Assembly (NCBI GenBank): GCA_001600095.1
Contig: BCIX01000001.1
Span: 2,418,001-2,482,000 of the forward strand
Length of the DNA: 64,000 nt
From: Bullera alba
Taxonomy: Eukaryota; Basidiomycota; Tremellomycetes; Tremellales; Bulleraceae
Direction of reading: 5' to 3'
The number at the start of each line of letters is the position of its first letter. Position 1 is the first letter of the stretch. The notes under the pieces were generated by a model, which saw only the letters and a list, made by a program, of their open reading frames with translations, searched no databases and was not told the origin of the DNA. The translations under genes and the position numbers were made by a program. Positions 33,709 to 46,118 of the stretch are shown here, in pieces.

Positions 33709-35009
33709 GATGCTGATGTTGGTTTGTGTGGTGCAAAAACGATTCCTCCCTTGGGTGAAGAGTCTGGCTGTCTCTTTCGGTATGTCAGAGCAGACGGGAC
33801 TCGAGTGGTGGAGTCTGCGGTTTGTATCGTTGATCTAGGCGCTGGCTGCGGCGGTGGTCGATGGTCTGACACCACCGGTAGGGCGCTTTTGGTCGATATG
33901 CGAATGACTCCGAAAGGTCCCGAACGGCTTAGTCTCTCTCGGCGAGGGTGTGATTGATGGTGCAGAAGTGTTTTAGGATGATGACTGTGATGGATGGCGA
34001 TGCACTTGTCGGTATGGACTTGTCATGAGATGCTCAAAGGACTACTCGTACAGTATCTAGTTCCGTATAGAAGCCAGGAAGATAGAGGGATGAATTGCAG
34101 CAGCCAAACTCTGCTGACCTGTTTTTCGCCCCGGCCTGGAGCTTGTTCTTTTGATTCCCGCAAACGGGAAATCGGGATGACCTCAGCTCACAACTTCAGC
34201 TCTGCTGCTGTCCCCCCGCGCACGCTCAGAATGACATCTTGGAAGGTGTACAAAGGTCACATGTCCTGTCAGACTGCGTGGCATCCGGTAGCACCACACC
34301 GCACCACACAATCATTTCAGTGCATGCATGTAGTGCTCTATCCTGCTTTGTCGGTGGTGCTCAGCTGCTCAGCTGCTCAGACTTCTCAGCCTCCGCCACC
34401 GCATGTCGTATGACGTTTTTGGCGAGTTGGCTCTAGACGGGATCAGAATCACGTGTCACTCATCGGCCGCCCGCGCGAAGCAGGTCCAGGTCGAGGATGC
34501 TGGCCCAGGAGATGAAGATTGCAGCCCCAGGTCTGACCTGTTCAGAGAACACCGCGAGGCCGTAGAGGCTCGCGAAGACGATGAGGAAAGCTCGTACCGA
34601 GGATCAACGTTCAAACGTTCAAACCTCAATCGTCCCGGGCTGGGCGGCCACAGATGGGTGATGGGTCCGTAACTTGCGGGTCGATTCTCTTTTGTCCTCT
34701 GCTCATCAGTCGCAAGCATTCCAGCTACTTTCCCCAACACCTACCACAGGCTGCTGCTCACGCGATCACGCCTGATGAGCCTGCCATGTATAGAGCCATG
34801 CAATGCAGCCGGGACGTACAGTACGTGACCCATTGAAGTGCAAGGTCAACTTGGTATCTGATAAGGGTGGGCCGCCCAGTTCCGTCGGGAGTACTCTGCG
34901 GCAATTCCATCTTCTCCCACCGAACTCGCACCAAACCTCGCCATCGGCTTCGAAGACATCATCCTCCCTCCCTCTTTCGCTCTCCCACTCAGCCCGACTC
35001 ACCATCCGC
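33709..35009. other. Divergent intergenic region (1.3 kb)
   Basis: Between the FAD oxidase (-) and DAP1 (+) starts. Holds the 8-bp tandem repeat at 34359-34380 and a pyrimidine-rich stretch just before DAP1. An open frame continues upstream of the DAP1 ATG to 34803 but looks like 5'UTR. Confidence 0.5.
34359..34380. repeat. 8-bp tandem repeat (GCTCAGCT, 2.75 copies)
   Basis: Three adjacent near-complete copies in the DAP1/FAD oxidase divergent region. The unit contains CAGCTG-type E-box-like words. Confidence 0.6.
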
Positions 35010-35774
35010 ATGACTTTGCTAGACAGCCTTACTTCCACTCCAGTTATCCTAGCTGGACTATTGGGCATCTCGGTCGCCGTATACGCCAAGCGAAACGCCT
35101 CGCCACAGGTTAAGGAGCAGGTGAAAGAAGTCAAGAACGCAACTCGAGCCGAAGGTGTTGCAGGTAAAATGGCACAAGCGGTGAGCAAAGGCGCCAGAGT
35201 ATGCGCACGGCGTCGCTGTCTTTCCACCTCCCCACGGCTGAGCTGATCATGACTTCATAGGGCGCCTCTGTTATGTCTCCGCCGTCGGCGAATCTAGAGC
35301 TGCCAAAGGTGAGCCTCATTGTCTTCATATGTTTGCACTTTGCAGTACTGTACTCGAGTACTTATTTACCGTCTGCAGGATGACCCTATCTCCGTGGCCG
35401 AGCTAGCCAAATATGACGGCCAGGACCCTTCGCGTCCAATTTACGTCGCCATCAAAGGCAGAGTCTTCGACGTTAGCGCCAAGAAGGAGATGTACGGCAA
35501 AGGCGCCGGATACAATGTCTTCGCTGGTAAAGACGCTAGCAAGGGTCTTGGTGAGTCTGATGGCGATAACAATTGCTAAAGAGCTAGGCATGTCGTCCCT
35601 CGACCCCAAAGACGCTATTCCCGATTACTCCGGCTTGAACGAGGCCCAGAGGAAGACTCTCGATCAGTGGGAGGGTTTCTTCGAGAAGGTGTGCTGTCTT
35701 CGCACCTTTATTTCACCTGAGCACGCGCTAACATATCTCAGCGATACAACATCGTTGGCAAGGTCGCCCCGTAG
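35010..35774 (+). CDS. DAP1: DAP1-like heme-binding MAPR protein (cytochrome b5-like fold)
   Basis: Membrane-associated progesterone receptor family; fungal Dap1 binds heme and supports cytochrome P450 steps of sterol synthesis in the ER. Exons 35010-35180, 35261-35308, 35379-35550, 35588-35688 and 35742-35774 give 174 aa. The N-terminal anchor is STPVILAGLLGISVAVYA. The b5-like domain begins ISVAELAKYDGQD and has PIYVAIKGRVFDVS and MYGKGAGYNVFAGKDASKGL, where the two Tyr residues correspond to the heme-contact tyrosines of the family. The C-terminus is WEGFFEKRYNIVGKVAP. An in-frame ATG at 34803 would add 69 residues, but the 35010 start puts the anchor at the N-terminus as in homologs. Confidence 0.9.
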
Positions 35775-36182
35775 TTGCAGATCGACATAGGAGAGGAGAG
35801 CCCAGGCCGAAAACCCTCATGCATCATGCAAAGCAATCTTTTCACTCGGCTTACCAGTAACGCAGTCCTAAACAGTTTCATCTCGAATAGCTGCAACATC
35901 ACTGATTCAGCTCGCGTGGTGTATTCCTGGGCAGCACTTGGCGCTCGAAACCCCCTCTGTCACTGCGCTCTGACATGTAGAGGGATTTGGTCTGATCGGA
36001 GCATTTCAAAGGAGATTGATTTCTCGCAGTCGACCCCGGAACCCTCCTTTGTAGCGTCCAACACAACGGTAGGTAGGGATACTGCGGTATTTTGGTGTAT
36101 ATCTACTCAAATACTCGCGCTGAGATATGATAGACCATCAGAAGGTCAAGCAAAGTATACTTAACCAGACTGACGGGGAGAC
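35775..36182. other. Intergenic region (408 bp)
   Basis: Between DAP1 and the CYSTM gene on the plus strand. No gene seen. Confidence 0.5.
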
Positions 36183-36682
36183 ATGGCAGCCCCATATAAC
36201 AACCAACCACCTCAAGTCCCGCCTCACCCAGAGATGCAGCACAGCCAATCCTACCAGAACGGCTATCCCGGCCAGCCAAACGGATACCCAAACCAGCCTG
36301 CTGATCCCAACTACTACGGCGGCGGGGACAAGAACTGGCAACAGCAACAGCAGCCTCCCCAGCAGGGCGACTGGCAGCAACAGCAGTACCAAGCTCCTCC
36401 AACCGGACAGCCCGGTTACAACTGGAAGTGAGTCCGATTCTTCCTACCAGACTGAGCCATCCACTGACGAGCTTGTCAGTTCGCAACACCCTCCCGTAAG
36501 CTAAGATACCGAGTCGTGACAGCGAGAGACGCGCTGATACGGTGCCGTAGCCCCCTCAGGTGATGTACATGGAGCCGCAGAAGGACAACGACAAGGGAAT
36601 GGGAGCAGCCACTGGAGTCGGATTGGGCTGTTGCGCATGTCTCGCTTGTCAGGCTTGCTGTTGTCTAGACATGTGTTTCTAA
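36183..36682 (+). CDS. CYSTM-type cysteine-rich tail membrane protein
   Basis: Exons 36183-36427, 36480-36495 (16 nt) and 36551-36682 give 130 aa. The protein is a Pro/Gln/Tyr/Gly-rich head (YPGQPNGYPNQP; QQQQQPPQQGDWQQQQ) with a short Cys-rich hydrophobic tail, GVGLGCCACLACQACCCLDM, ending in CF. This head-plus-CYSTM layout is common in eukaryotes for small plasma-membrane stress-tolerance proteins; palmitoylation of the Cys cluster is likely. Convergent with DPB4, only 76 bp apart. Confidence 0.85.
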
Positions 36683-36758
36683 GTGCAGTCATACCCCGTC
36701 ACTGTAACGCTGCCTCTGTACCCTACGATGCATGATCGGGCCTACCTCGGCCCCGATG

Positions 36759-37696
36759 CTAACTCGCGCCGTCGTCCTGATCGTCGGGTATCCTAGAATC
36801 ACCGGCTGTCGTCGGTGCTGGATCCTCCGTTTCGTCCTCATCTTCCGCCCCGTCAACGCCCTCTGCCTCCTCCTCCTCGTCATCCTCTGCCATCTCCACA
36901 TCGTCCCCTTCTCCCCCAGCCTCAGACTTGCGCTTTCTCCCTCTGCCCGGACCAGCGGGTTTCGCCTTGCTTGCTTTTATGGCTTCTTGTCTGGCTCGGA
37001 AGGCTGAGAGTTGGATTGAGCGTCGGGTACAAGTGTGAGGGGAGGGTTACGGTATCCTCAGCTTGGTTCTGACGCCTGGAATGTTGGATCAGACTCACCG
37101 GCTAGCTCGATTTCCAGCTGGGGGATTAGGTTATCTGCCGGTCCAAAGTCCAGCTCTGCAATCGCCTTGAGGACATCCGCTGCTGTTATCTGCCTGCCAG
37201 ACCTTGCATGAGCTTGATCGTGTGCGCTAATATGGGTCAGCACTCAGTCCGACAGGGTTTCAGGGAGGATTTTTACACACGCAGCCGCTACGTCGTATCA
37301 GCTTAGTAACATCAGACCGGGAGATTGTTGATCCAGCATGATCGACTCACTCAGATAATTTATGAACAACGTCGAACCTCTATTCAGAGCCATTCCTACT
37401 TCCTGCTGCATCTTAACGTAGCCAGGGACCTAGAAGTGACAGACAAGATCAGCGCATGTTCGCCCTATCTCCAAGCACCGGCTTCTACTCCGCAATATCG
37501 CTATACCATTTGCAGCTATGCGAGAGTGCGCGGATCGCTTTCGACTCACGGATCCTTTGGCGAGCTTTGCCAGCGTAGTCTTGGGCAGCTCAAACTCGCT
37601 CATGCCCTCTGTATTGGCCAATTGCTGCTGTAACGCCGGTGACATCTCGCTAGGATCCGTAGGTGGCGGAGGGGCAACTACTTTCTTTGGCGGCAT
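36759..37696 (-). CDS. DPB4: Histone-fold DNA polymerase epsilon/chromatin-accessibility subunit (DPB4/POLE3)
   Basis: H2B-like histone-fold protein that pairs with Dpb3/Dls1-type partners in DNA polymerase epsilon and ISWI remodellers. Exons 37550-37696, 37351-37429, 37281-37287 (7 nt), 37099-37226 and 36759-37003 give 201 aa. The fold reads FELPKTTLAKLAKGSVPGYV, QQEVGMALNRGSTLFINYL, then TAAAHDQAHARSGRQITAAD and VLKAIAELDF. The 7-nt exon supplies the T-A-A link; other splicings bring a stop or break the helix. The C-terminus has a basic patch (GRGRKRKSE) and an acidic tail. The head is Pro-rich. Confidence 0.88.
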
Positions 37697-38044
37697 GTCG
37701 GCTGATGTTGTAGGTGATCACAACTCCTAGTGGTCTTTCGATGATATACTGGCTGATCGGTCGCGAATGCAGTGGCTGAATATGTGCAGCGAAGAGAGTG
37801 AGATGGATGCGCAAGATGGATAACAAGCGGAAGGGAGAAGAAGGAGAAAGTGGAAATTACAAAACGTCGAAAACGCGTCGCGTACGGTGCGCTGTGACGT
37901 GTAGAAGTTGTGATAACGGCGCTGCAGTGTGCAACGTGCAGCACTGCAGGTGCACCGGCCACTGCATTTGGTCTTAACTGTATACGAGTAATACATTATA
38001 CCAGTAACGTGTGGGTGGAACATATAGGGCAATTGCATAGAGGC
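37697..38044. other. Intergenic region (348 bp)
   Basis: 5' flank of DPB4 and 3' flank of the AsnRS gene, both minus. No gene seen. Confidence 0.5.
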
Positions 38045-39842
38045 TCAGTACCTGCAGTTTCCGTACCATCTCGGGAAGGCCACCACGTCCCGGAGGTTCC
38101 CTACGCCCGTCACCCAGCTAACGTACCGATCCCAGCCCATACCCCAACCGCCGTGTGGCACAGAGCCATATTTTCTGAGGTCGAGGTACCAATTATACTC
38201 CCCGTCCTTGTTCAGACCCAGCTCCTTCATCTTCCGCTCCAAAGTCTCCAACCTGTGTTCTCGGAGTGACCCTCCGATCAGCTCTCCCAATTGCGGGATG
38301 AGCAAATCAAAGCATTCGACGGTCTCCCTCGAGTCGTCGCTGGGAACCGAATCGAGATTGGTAGGCAGCATGTAGAATGGCTTGATGGAGGATGGGTATC
38401 GAGTCACAAAGACGGGTTTGCGAAAATGTTCCCCAGCCAACCATTTTTCCTGCTCGGTGCTGAGGCCTTGGCCCCAGCGTGGTTGCGTTGGCAATTCACC
38501 AGCCTGGTATCGCTGCTCTAGCAGGTCAATCACCTCGGTATAGCTGATCCTGGCGAATGGCACGTCGGCGGCATGTCGAAGATCTTGTCGAGGTGTTTCG
38601 GGTTGTTTGACAGGTTTTGCTGAATGCTCGCTTTCCGGTATTTGGGCCAGAGCTATTGCTTCCAGATCCTTCCGGGCATTTGTCGCTCGTCGAGATTCAC
38701 CATCAAGTAGGTTTCTCAAAGTCACCTTGATTGAGTCCTCCACTACGTCGAGCATTTTGTCTAGGTTGTCAACGAAGGCTATCTCCGCTTCGAGCATGTA
38801 GAACTCTGCCAGGTGTCTCGACGTCAAGCTCGGCTCGGCCCTGAACGATGGGGAGAGGGTGTATGTCCTGCCGAGGGAATGTGTTGGAGCTTCGAGGTGC
38901 AGCTGGGACGATACTGTCAAGTTGACGGGATGTGGAAAGAAGTGGTCTGCCTTAGCGGAAGAAGCTGGACTTGGCGGTATGTCCCCTCCATTCGTTTCGA
39001 CAGCAGGTACCGGAGTGATAGGCTTCTCGCCACACCGTTTGAGCTGGAAGGTTTCGCCGGCTCCTTCACAATCAGAGCTTGTCAACAGCGGTGTGTGGAT
39101 ATGACAGAACTCGTTATCCTGTCAACCCGTCAGACAACGTACACCGCTGCATGGTCGAGGGAGCTCACCTCGAACCAATCATGCCAGTCCCGTAACAGTG
39201 CATCCCTCACCCTCATAACCGCCGCCGTTGATGTCGTCCGAAACCTCAAATGAGCGTGCTCTCGTAGGAAGTGTTCTGGCAGATGCTTCTTCTGAATCGG
39301 GTAGGCCTTTCATAGCAAGTCAGTATGGTCTCTAAGTCCATAGCTGTCATACTGGCTCACCTCTGGGTCACAATCCCCCAGGATCCGGGTCGACTCCACT
39401 TGCAACTCGAGGGCTTGTCCTTTTCCTTTACTCTGCTCCAATCTGCCTTTAAGCTCTACGCTCGAGCCTACATGTGTCCTAGACTATCATCAGCGCGCTA
39501 GCCCATACCTGTAGAAAAGTCAGCTCACCTGGCGACTACGCCATTATTCCCCTTCCACACCGCTTGAACGTTGGCGCCGGAACCATCGTTTATTGCAGCG
39601 AAGGAAACGTTCTTATGCCCTCGTTTCGATTTGACCCATCCCCTCACTACCGTCTCACCACCGGCTGATTCTAGGCTCGCGGAATACAGAAGCTTTGAGG
39701 ATTCGAAAGCCTGTGGTGGGAGCTTTGAAGGGGATTGGGCCACAGCAGCGGTCGATGTGCTGGCGCTAGCATTCTTCGAGGCTTGGAGAATCGCTCGGAT
39801 GGTTGGCGGGAGAGAAGAGTACAGCGGCGGAGAGATGCGCAT
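38045..39842 (-). CDS. SLM5: Asparaginyl-tRNA synthetase, mitochondrial type
   Basis: Class II synthetase charging tRNA-Asn, probably in mitochondria. Exons 39529-39842, 39361-39478, 39169-39306 and 38045-39118 give 547 aa. The ATG at 39842 starts a presequence-like N-terminus ([20 protein letters not shown]). An OB-fold anticodon-binding domain follows ([20 protein letters not shown]). Class II motifs are seen: motif 1 region [19 protein letters not shown], motif 2 [20 protein letters not shown] and motif 3 [32 protein letters not shown] is typical of the AsnRS subgroup. There is a Lys/Glu-rich insert around residues 330-370. The open frame extends above 39842 only through a TTG. Confidence 0.9.
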
Positions 39843-40223
39843 GACTAGAAAGGTTCCAGGGCCTCGACAACGTCCCCTTCCGTAGAGGTATCTGCAGTTG
39901 CTGAGGAGCCGTCTCAACGAGTCGCCGTAGACTTGCTATAGACGTTTGAATCTAGCTTGCTTTCTCGCAGTTGCTCATCAATTTCGCCAGATGCTTATCT
40001 CCGGAATTACGCCGAAGAGTTTCAAGTGGTAAAGCCGTGAGACGTCGATGCGGACTAGATACTAAATCGTACTGCTTCCTGAAACGAAGTGCACTCGTGA
40101 CAGTCATGCATCTAGCAGTTGGTCAAGAAGATGTCCGTGTCGTATCGTATGATCTAGATTGTTCGTTCGATATAGGCGCCCATGTCATTCAGATATTCCT
40201 TCCCCTTCGTCTTGTTTATACTG
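39843..40223. other. Intergenic region (381 bp)
   Basis: 5' flank of AsnRS and 3' flank of the P4-ATPase gene, both minus. Nothing else seen. Confidence 0.5.
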
Positions 40224-43200
40224 TTACACCGCGTACCCGCCATACCCACTACTCCTCTGGGTCGTGACATTACTATTCCCACTGCCATATTCCCATCTCG
40301 CCTCCAGATCGAGATTTGACCGCCTGGCATCGACCTCTCTCTGCCACTGTGCGTTTTCCGAGAAATCAACCGAAGGCTGTCCGCCTCGGCTCTGTTGGGC
40401 ACCATAAGGCTGCCTGGACAGGTTCTCCGAGACGCTCCTCCGTCTGTCGTCGTCGTCGTGAGCGGGCCATCGTCTGTCCGACATTCTGCCCAGTGTCATC
40501 GAGTTCCGCTTGCCGAATGTAGCCGTAGGTGGGACACTGTCGCTATACTCGTATTGATCCGCCGAGGTGGCTTGGCCCAAGTCGATCGAGGCACGGGACA
40601 ACCGCTGAATCTCCTGATTGGTCATTTGGAACGTCTCCACCGCCGTAGGTGAAGTATAGGAAATGTCGGAGACGGGCGCGCTGTCCGTCGCGTACCCTGG
40701 GCTGAAAGGTGAATGCGGCTGTCTCGAGGCGGAATTCTGCCGGGGGAGATTTAGCGGAGGTGGAACGGTACCACCGTGTGACGGTCCAGGGTTTGGTGAG
40801 ATTGATACCAAACTGTTATCGACCAACGGACTGGAAAAGTAATGATTTGGTTCTGGAGGGTAGGAAAAGGGTGATCTGGGCGTGGAACGACCTGATCCAG
40901 GGGAGATACTGCCGGAAACTGACATCAAAGGTGATCTGGGTTTGAGCTCCTTCTGCGGGCTTGAGATATTGGCAGGCTCGTATAATCCTCTCTCGTCGGC
41001 GACTCCATCACCGAGAGCTTTGTGCAAATGGTCGACCAGGGCTGAAGGTCGATACGATTCGTATGTTGCGATTGGCATTTCCATCCCAGATAATGACTCG
41101 CCCCGTTGTCGAGACGCTTTGCGCTGCAGCTTGATGTCCTTTCGATGCTGAATGCCAAGATCATCCTTGAGCGACCCCCCAACCCAGGCTTCTCGCACAA
41201 TGTCCTTATCTCGCGGGAAGTACGATTGTCGGAATGCCGACCCCAGCCATCTCGGTCCGACAGCGATAAACACTGTGATCAGAGTGATGGCCCAAAAGGA
41301 GAATGAGGAGAAGATGATTGAGACTTCGCCATAGTATGGCAGGCCGGCGAGATACGAGTAGATCGGGATCCAGAGGTAGATGAGCAATATCGATCCGAGT
41401 ACGGTGACCCAAGTGATAATAGTCCAGTACTTGGTATTGATACCGACGTACAAGTTGGCGGAGAATACTCCGGCAACAGCCACAGTCGTACCGAGATCCC
41501 ACAATGAGTTTGTGTCGAGGCCACCAGAGTTCCATGTAGTTCCGGTGCCATAGGCCAAGAACGGAATGAAGAAGATGACGGCGGACTGGTATAGACCGTC
41601 CGTCATGTACAGCCAGAATCGGGTCCTCGTGTAGTCCAGTCCCTGTATTCCCCGTTTGTACAGCTGAGGGAAGGCGAGAGACGCCTTGGCATTGGTATCC
41701 TGATCGAAAGCGCCCATCATACCAACGGGCAGCGAGGTGAAGACGAGGTTGTACAGCAGCATGAACGTGTACTCGAAGAGATAGGTGGCATCGAAGCTGC
41801 TCGGTGTAAGCCACTTTTCTGAGTCACGAAATGACCAGACACATACCTGTTGAAGATCAAGAACCAGAACATTGAGATGGTCCAAATAATGTTCTTGTAG
41901 AAGAAGCTGTAATCGAGGTCAGCTACTTGCTAGCCATGGCCGAAGCTAAAGCTCACTTCGCGTGCATGTCTGCGATACGGGTATACGACCATCGGCCATG
42001 GACGAGCAGGAGGCGAGTAAGAAATCGGAACTGGCCAAAAGCGTAGTCGGCCGACATTGCAGCTTGAGAGCCCTCAAGACCATAGAGACCGACGCCAACG
42101 TTCGCCTCTTGGATCATGGCGACGTCGTTGGCTCCATCGCCAATCGACAGCGTCATCGCATTGCAGCCTTCTTTGACCTAGAGAGGTTTGTCAGTATAGT
42201 GTGATACATCGACAGGGAAGTGACTTACTAGTCTGACAGTAAGAGCTTTCTGCGATGGCGAGACTCGACAGCAGATAACAGCTGCACACTGAGTGCCCAA
42301 TGACAAGAATAGTCCCTTGAGATTTGGCTGAAGGGCGTATCGCAGGCTTTCACCGTCGATCACTACTGCAAAAGTCGTCTTTCCCGGCGCCTGAGCCATT
42401 GCCTTGCTACTCCGCTTGTTGCCCATGTTGACTATAGGCGCGCCGTTGATCGAGGCAATCTTGTTGAGACCCGCTTCTATCTGACTCCTAGCCCCAGCTT
42501 CACTGTCAGCCGAGATGATCATCACCTCCATGTCATTGGTGAGGAGGTTGCACGAGTACCCGATTTCGATTGCCGTTTGGAGCTTGTCGCCGGTTAAGAT
42601 CCAGAGTTTAATGCCAGCTCGGTGCAACATGGCGATAGAGTCGGGAACACCTTCTTGCAATTTGTCCTCTAGAGCCGTGGCACCAATGATCTCCAGGGAG
42701 TGCTCGATCATCTCGGCAGCCTTCTCGATCGTTTCCTCTCGGTCATTGACTGCAGCGGTCGCAGCGTCGTATTTCACGACCCAGTCCTCGTACTCCTCCT
42801 CTTCCAGGTATCTGTGGGCGATACACAGTGTCCGCAGACCTCCATTTGCATACGTCTCCAGGTCCCGCAGCGTGGAATCTTTGATTTTTCGGTCGTGGTC
42901 GTGCTTGAGTCGCTCGTAGATGACGGAATCGGCACCCTTGCAGAACAGCACAATTCGGCCAGATGGATCTCGAGCAATGACACTCATCCTCTTTCGCGTC
43001 GAGTTGAACTCCAACATTCGTAAAGGCACCCATCGCTCCGTTTCTCCAAGGACCTCGATGTCGATCCTGGTGTTGCTCTTGTTGACGAATGGGAAGCCAA
43101 CATCTCGAGCAGCGGCCACCAAAGCAGCTTCGTCTGGCGATTCAGCCTTGTAGTCGACCTCGAACGGCTTCTTGGGCTCGGGCACGTCTGACAAGACAGA

Positions 43201-46118
43201 GTGGCAGATGGCTAGAGCTCGGAAGAAGTTGATCAAGTGAGGTCGCAGTGGGTCACTCTTGTCGGTCATCCGTCTCGGAAGGTCGGGGGCAATCAGGGTG
43301 AGCTTGTCCTCGCGGAAGTATCGATTGTCGATGGTCCTCTTCATCTCCTCGACCATGTTCTCCTTCATGACATCCAGCTCGACGTTTTGCGAGGCCATCG
43401 CAGGGCCGAGATCTCGGCCATCCCGCTTGGCCGCACCCATCATGGCTTCTGTCAAGCCTTCACCAAAGGAGACACCCTGGATAGAGCACTTTTTGAACTC
43501 CATAATGTTCTGGGTTAAGGTACCGGTTTTGTCCGAGAAGACGTATTCGATCTGGCCCAAGTCGTCGGAGATGTTCCAAGTCTTGGGGACACAGGGTGTA
43601 TCGTCTATCGTTGCATCAGCCAGTGATTGCAAGTCTAGAGTCCAGCAACTCACAAGGAGCGTAATACATCTCCACGTCTTGGAAGATGAAGAAGGCTTGG
43701 ATCTGGCAATATTATGAGCGATGTTCGTCCACCAACCCAGTGGAACATACCGATTTGACAATCTCGATGGTGATGTACAACGAGATTGGAACGATGTTTT
43801 GGAAGACGATGAGGCATGATCTAGGCTGGCATCAGAAAGGTCTTCAAAGGCGAAAGTAGCTGGACTCACGCAAAGATGATTACCGAGTCGAGGTAGATGT
43901 TCTCGGCGGCAGCTGACCCAATCTCATAGTAGTTCGCGCTTCGATGGTCTTGGGATCTGTACCACCCATCTGCACTGACCGTCAGCCTTGTTACGCATTG
44001 AAGGCAGAGTCAACCTACGAAGTAGCGCTGTGACTGTACAGAGAATCAAGAGGATCAGGAAGTTCATGATGACGTTGAAGTCTGCAATGATTAGTCACTC
44101 TACCAGTGATCTCTGCGATAGACTCACTGGTCTCCTTCTCGATCTTGCTTCTCTTGGAACTGCAGGAAAGTTAGCACTCCATCCGATTCTGATGACATGG
44201 CGGCTCACGGAGTGTCACCACCATTCAGCATAATCTTCGTGTCTGCACCAGTGAAGACGACCAGTCCAATAACCCATTTCGTATTCCTGATCGAGCATCC
44301 TCGAAGTAGCAACTCGTTGATGGTCACTGCTTCCTGCTTGTCCTCTCCTTTCTCGCTCAACCGGTATTTCAGAACTCCATTATACGTGTACAGGTTTGCG
44401 TGGGGTGGCTCGGAGTCGATGACGAATTTTGAATGCTCGAGATCTTCCTCAGAGTTAATGTTGATGGTGGCTTTGAGGGCTCTCCTGACTTTGAGATTGG
44501 TCTCGCCATCCAGGTTTTTCGTCTCCACGAAAGCTAGTCCGTCGGCGTTCGAGGAGGACAGGACGACAATGTCTGCAGGCACTTGATCGTTGTCGCGTAA
44601 GAGGACAAAGTCCCCAACTTCAAGCTTTTTCCTGGAAGGCGGACATGTCAGCTCTGACCGACTCCAGTAAGGTGATCTATGTGACTCACCATAATGTCCT
44701 CTCCCAATGAGCGTTCCCCGAGCTAGGCGACTCCCAGTCCATGACCCCCTCACTCTTCCGCGAGACTATGCTATGTGTGCTCAACGCCTTCCGCAAGAGG
44801 GGACCAGATCGCCCGGTCGTGCCTTGTTCCGTAGATAACTATGGAGAAATGAGCGTTGGACCCCGGCTGAGAGGCTCAATGCTGACTTACCCGTGGAACA
44901 GCTTGTATGTCGTCCAAGGGAAACAATCCCTTGTCAGCGGCAGAAGCACTTGCGAGCTCCTCCTCTTCCTCCTCGATAGCTTTTTGCCTCTCCATCACAA
45001 TCTCATGCCCAGCGTTCGCATCACTTTGCCGCAGTTTCCTCACTCCCTTCGAGGCCTTGCCCGGTACTGCTTCTGGTTAGCGATGATTGCGAGATAGGAG
45101 ACCGCGGACAGATATGCTCACCGGGTCCCAATCCAAACAGCTTCTCCAGGAACGACCGAGGATCTGAAGGCTGATTCACGTTCCTCCAGCCTCCTCCGAG
45201 CTTCGTCGTCGCAGAATTGTTGACTTCATTGTCCAGCTTTGCTCTTCTCCAATCCTCTATACCATCCTTGATGGCAGTCATTCCCAAGATGGCCAAAAGC
45301 GGCAGCATACCGATTTGTGCGTTGGTAGCTCCGAATATGGGGAAGACTTGCAAGATGACCATGGCCAGGAAGAAGATATTGGCTACTCGTCGGAACTGCT
45401 CGAACAGGTTCTTCGGGATGAAAGTGATCAAAGTGTACTTTGACGTCCTGACTTTGTTCCTCACATAGCGCACAATTGGTTCGCCCTTGGTTGTCAGGAG
45501 ATGTGTTGGCAAGGGTATATTGATGAAGATCTCCCTCCGGGGCAATGTTGATTTGGCCTTTTCTTTCCCCTTTTCCTGCTTCTCTTCTAGACTGGGACTG
45601 TCCGACTTTGCTGGAAACGCCTTGGATCCTCTTCTCGACATTCCATTCTCAGAGGCGTCGGTCGTAGCATCGCTTTCCGATCGTTTCGACCTGAGCGACT
45701 CCTTGACCACTGTCATGGACGACCCCTTCCTCCTGAGCCCCGAGAACATCCGTTTCTTGTGCCGCTTCCGATCCTCCGCATCTCGTTCAGACCGTATCGA
45801 CTCTGCAAGGACGGAATGCGCCGTCCTCACTGTCTTCAGCCTGTAGTTGGGGTCTATGGCGAAAGGGTCGAAGGCATCGTCATCCTCATCCTCGTCATGG
45901 GTTTGGGCATTTGACGCCTCTGTGTTGTAGGAATGAGGCCGAGACGAGGAAGCCACTGGAGGGGGGTACATCGTGGCGTACTGCGAAGTTGGCGATGCGG
46001 GAATAGTACTGCCGATTGAAGGTGTTGCCCGGTGATGCCTACAGTGATCTCAGTCTCAGCTGACAATGGTGTAAGAATTCCCACGTTCAGCAGGTCTAGT
46101 CACACACCTTTGCGACAT
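40224..46118 (-). CDS. P4-type ATPase, phospholipid flippase (Dnf1/2-like)
   Basis: Moves phospholipids from the outer to the inner leaflet at the plasma membrane or endosomes, with a Cdc50-type partner. Fourteen exons give 1725 aa; the first (46108-46118, 11 nt, M-S-Q plus two bases) joins 45122-46038 across a 69-nt intron. Further exons are 44891-45072, 44690-44787, 44209-44631, 44128-44159, 44019-44081, 43870-43969, 43751-43820, 43654-43702, 42229-43604, 41957-42177, 41847-41906 and 40224-41799. Motifs: [15 protein letters not shown], catalytic Asp673 in [43 protein letters not shown]. About ten membrane segments fit. The N-terminal 150 residues are charged and disordered and there is a 300-residue Ser/Pro-rich tail, as in Dnf-type flippases. 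Confidence 0.93.

Noticed and set aside
34803..35009. 69-residue N-terminal extension of DAP1
   Set aside because: Would bury the membrane anchor away from the N-terminus; the sequence is pyrimidine-rich like a 5'UTR.
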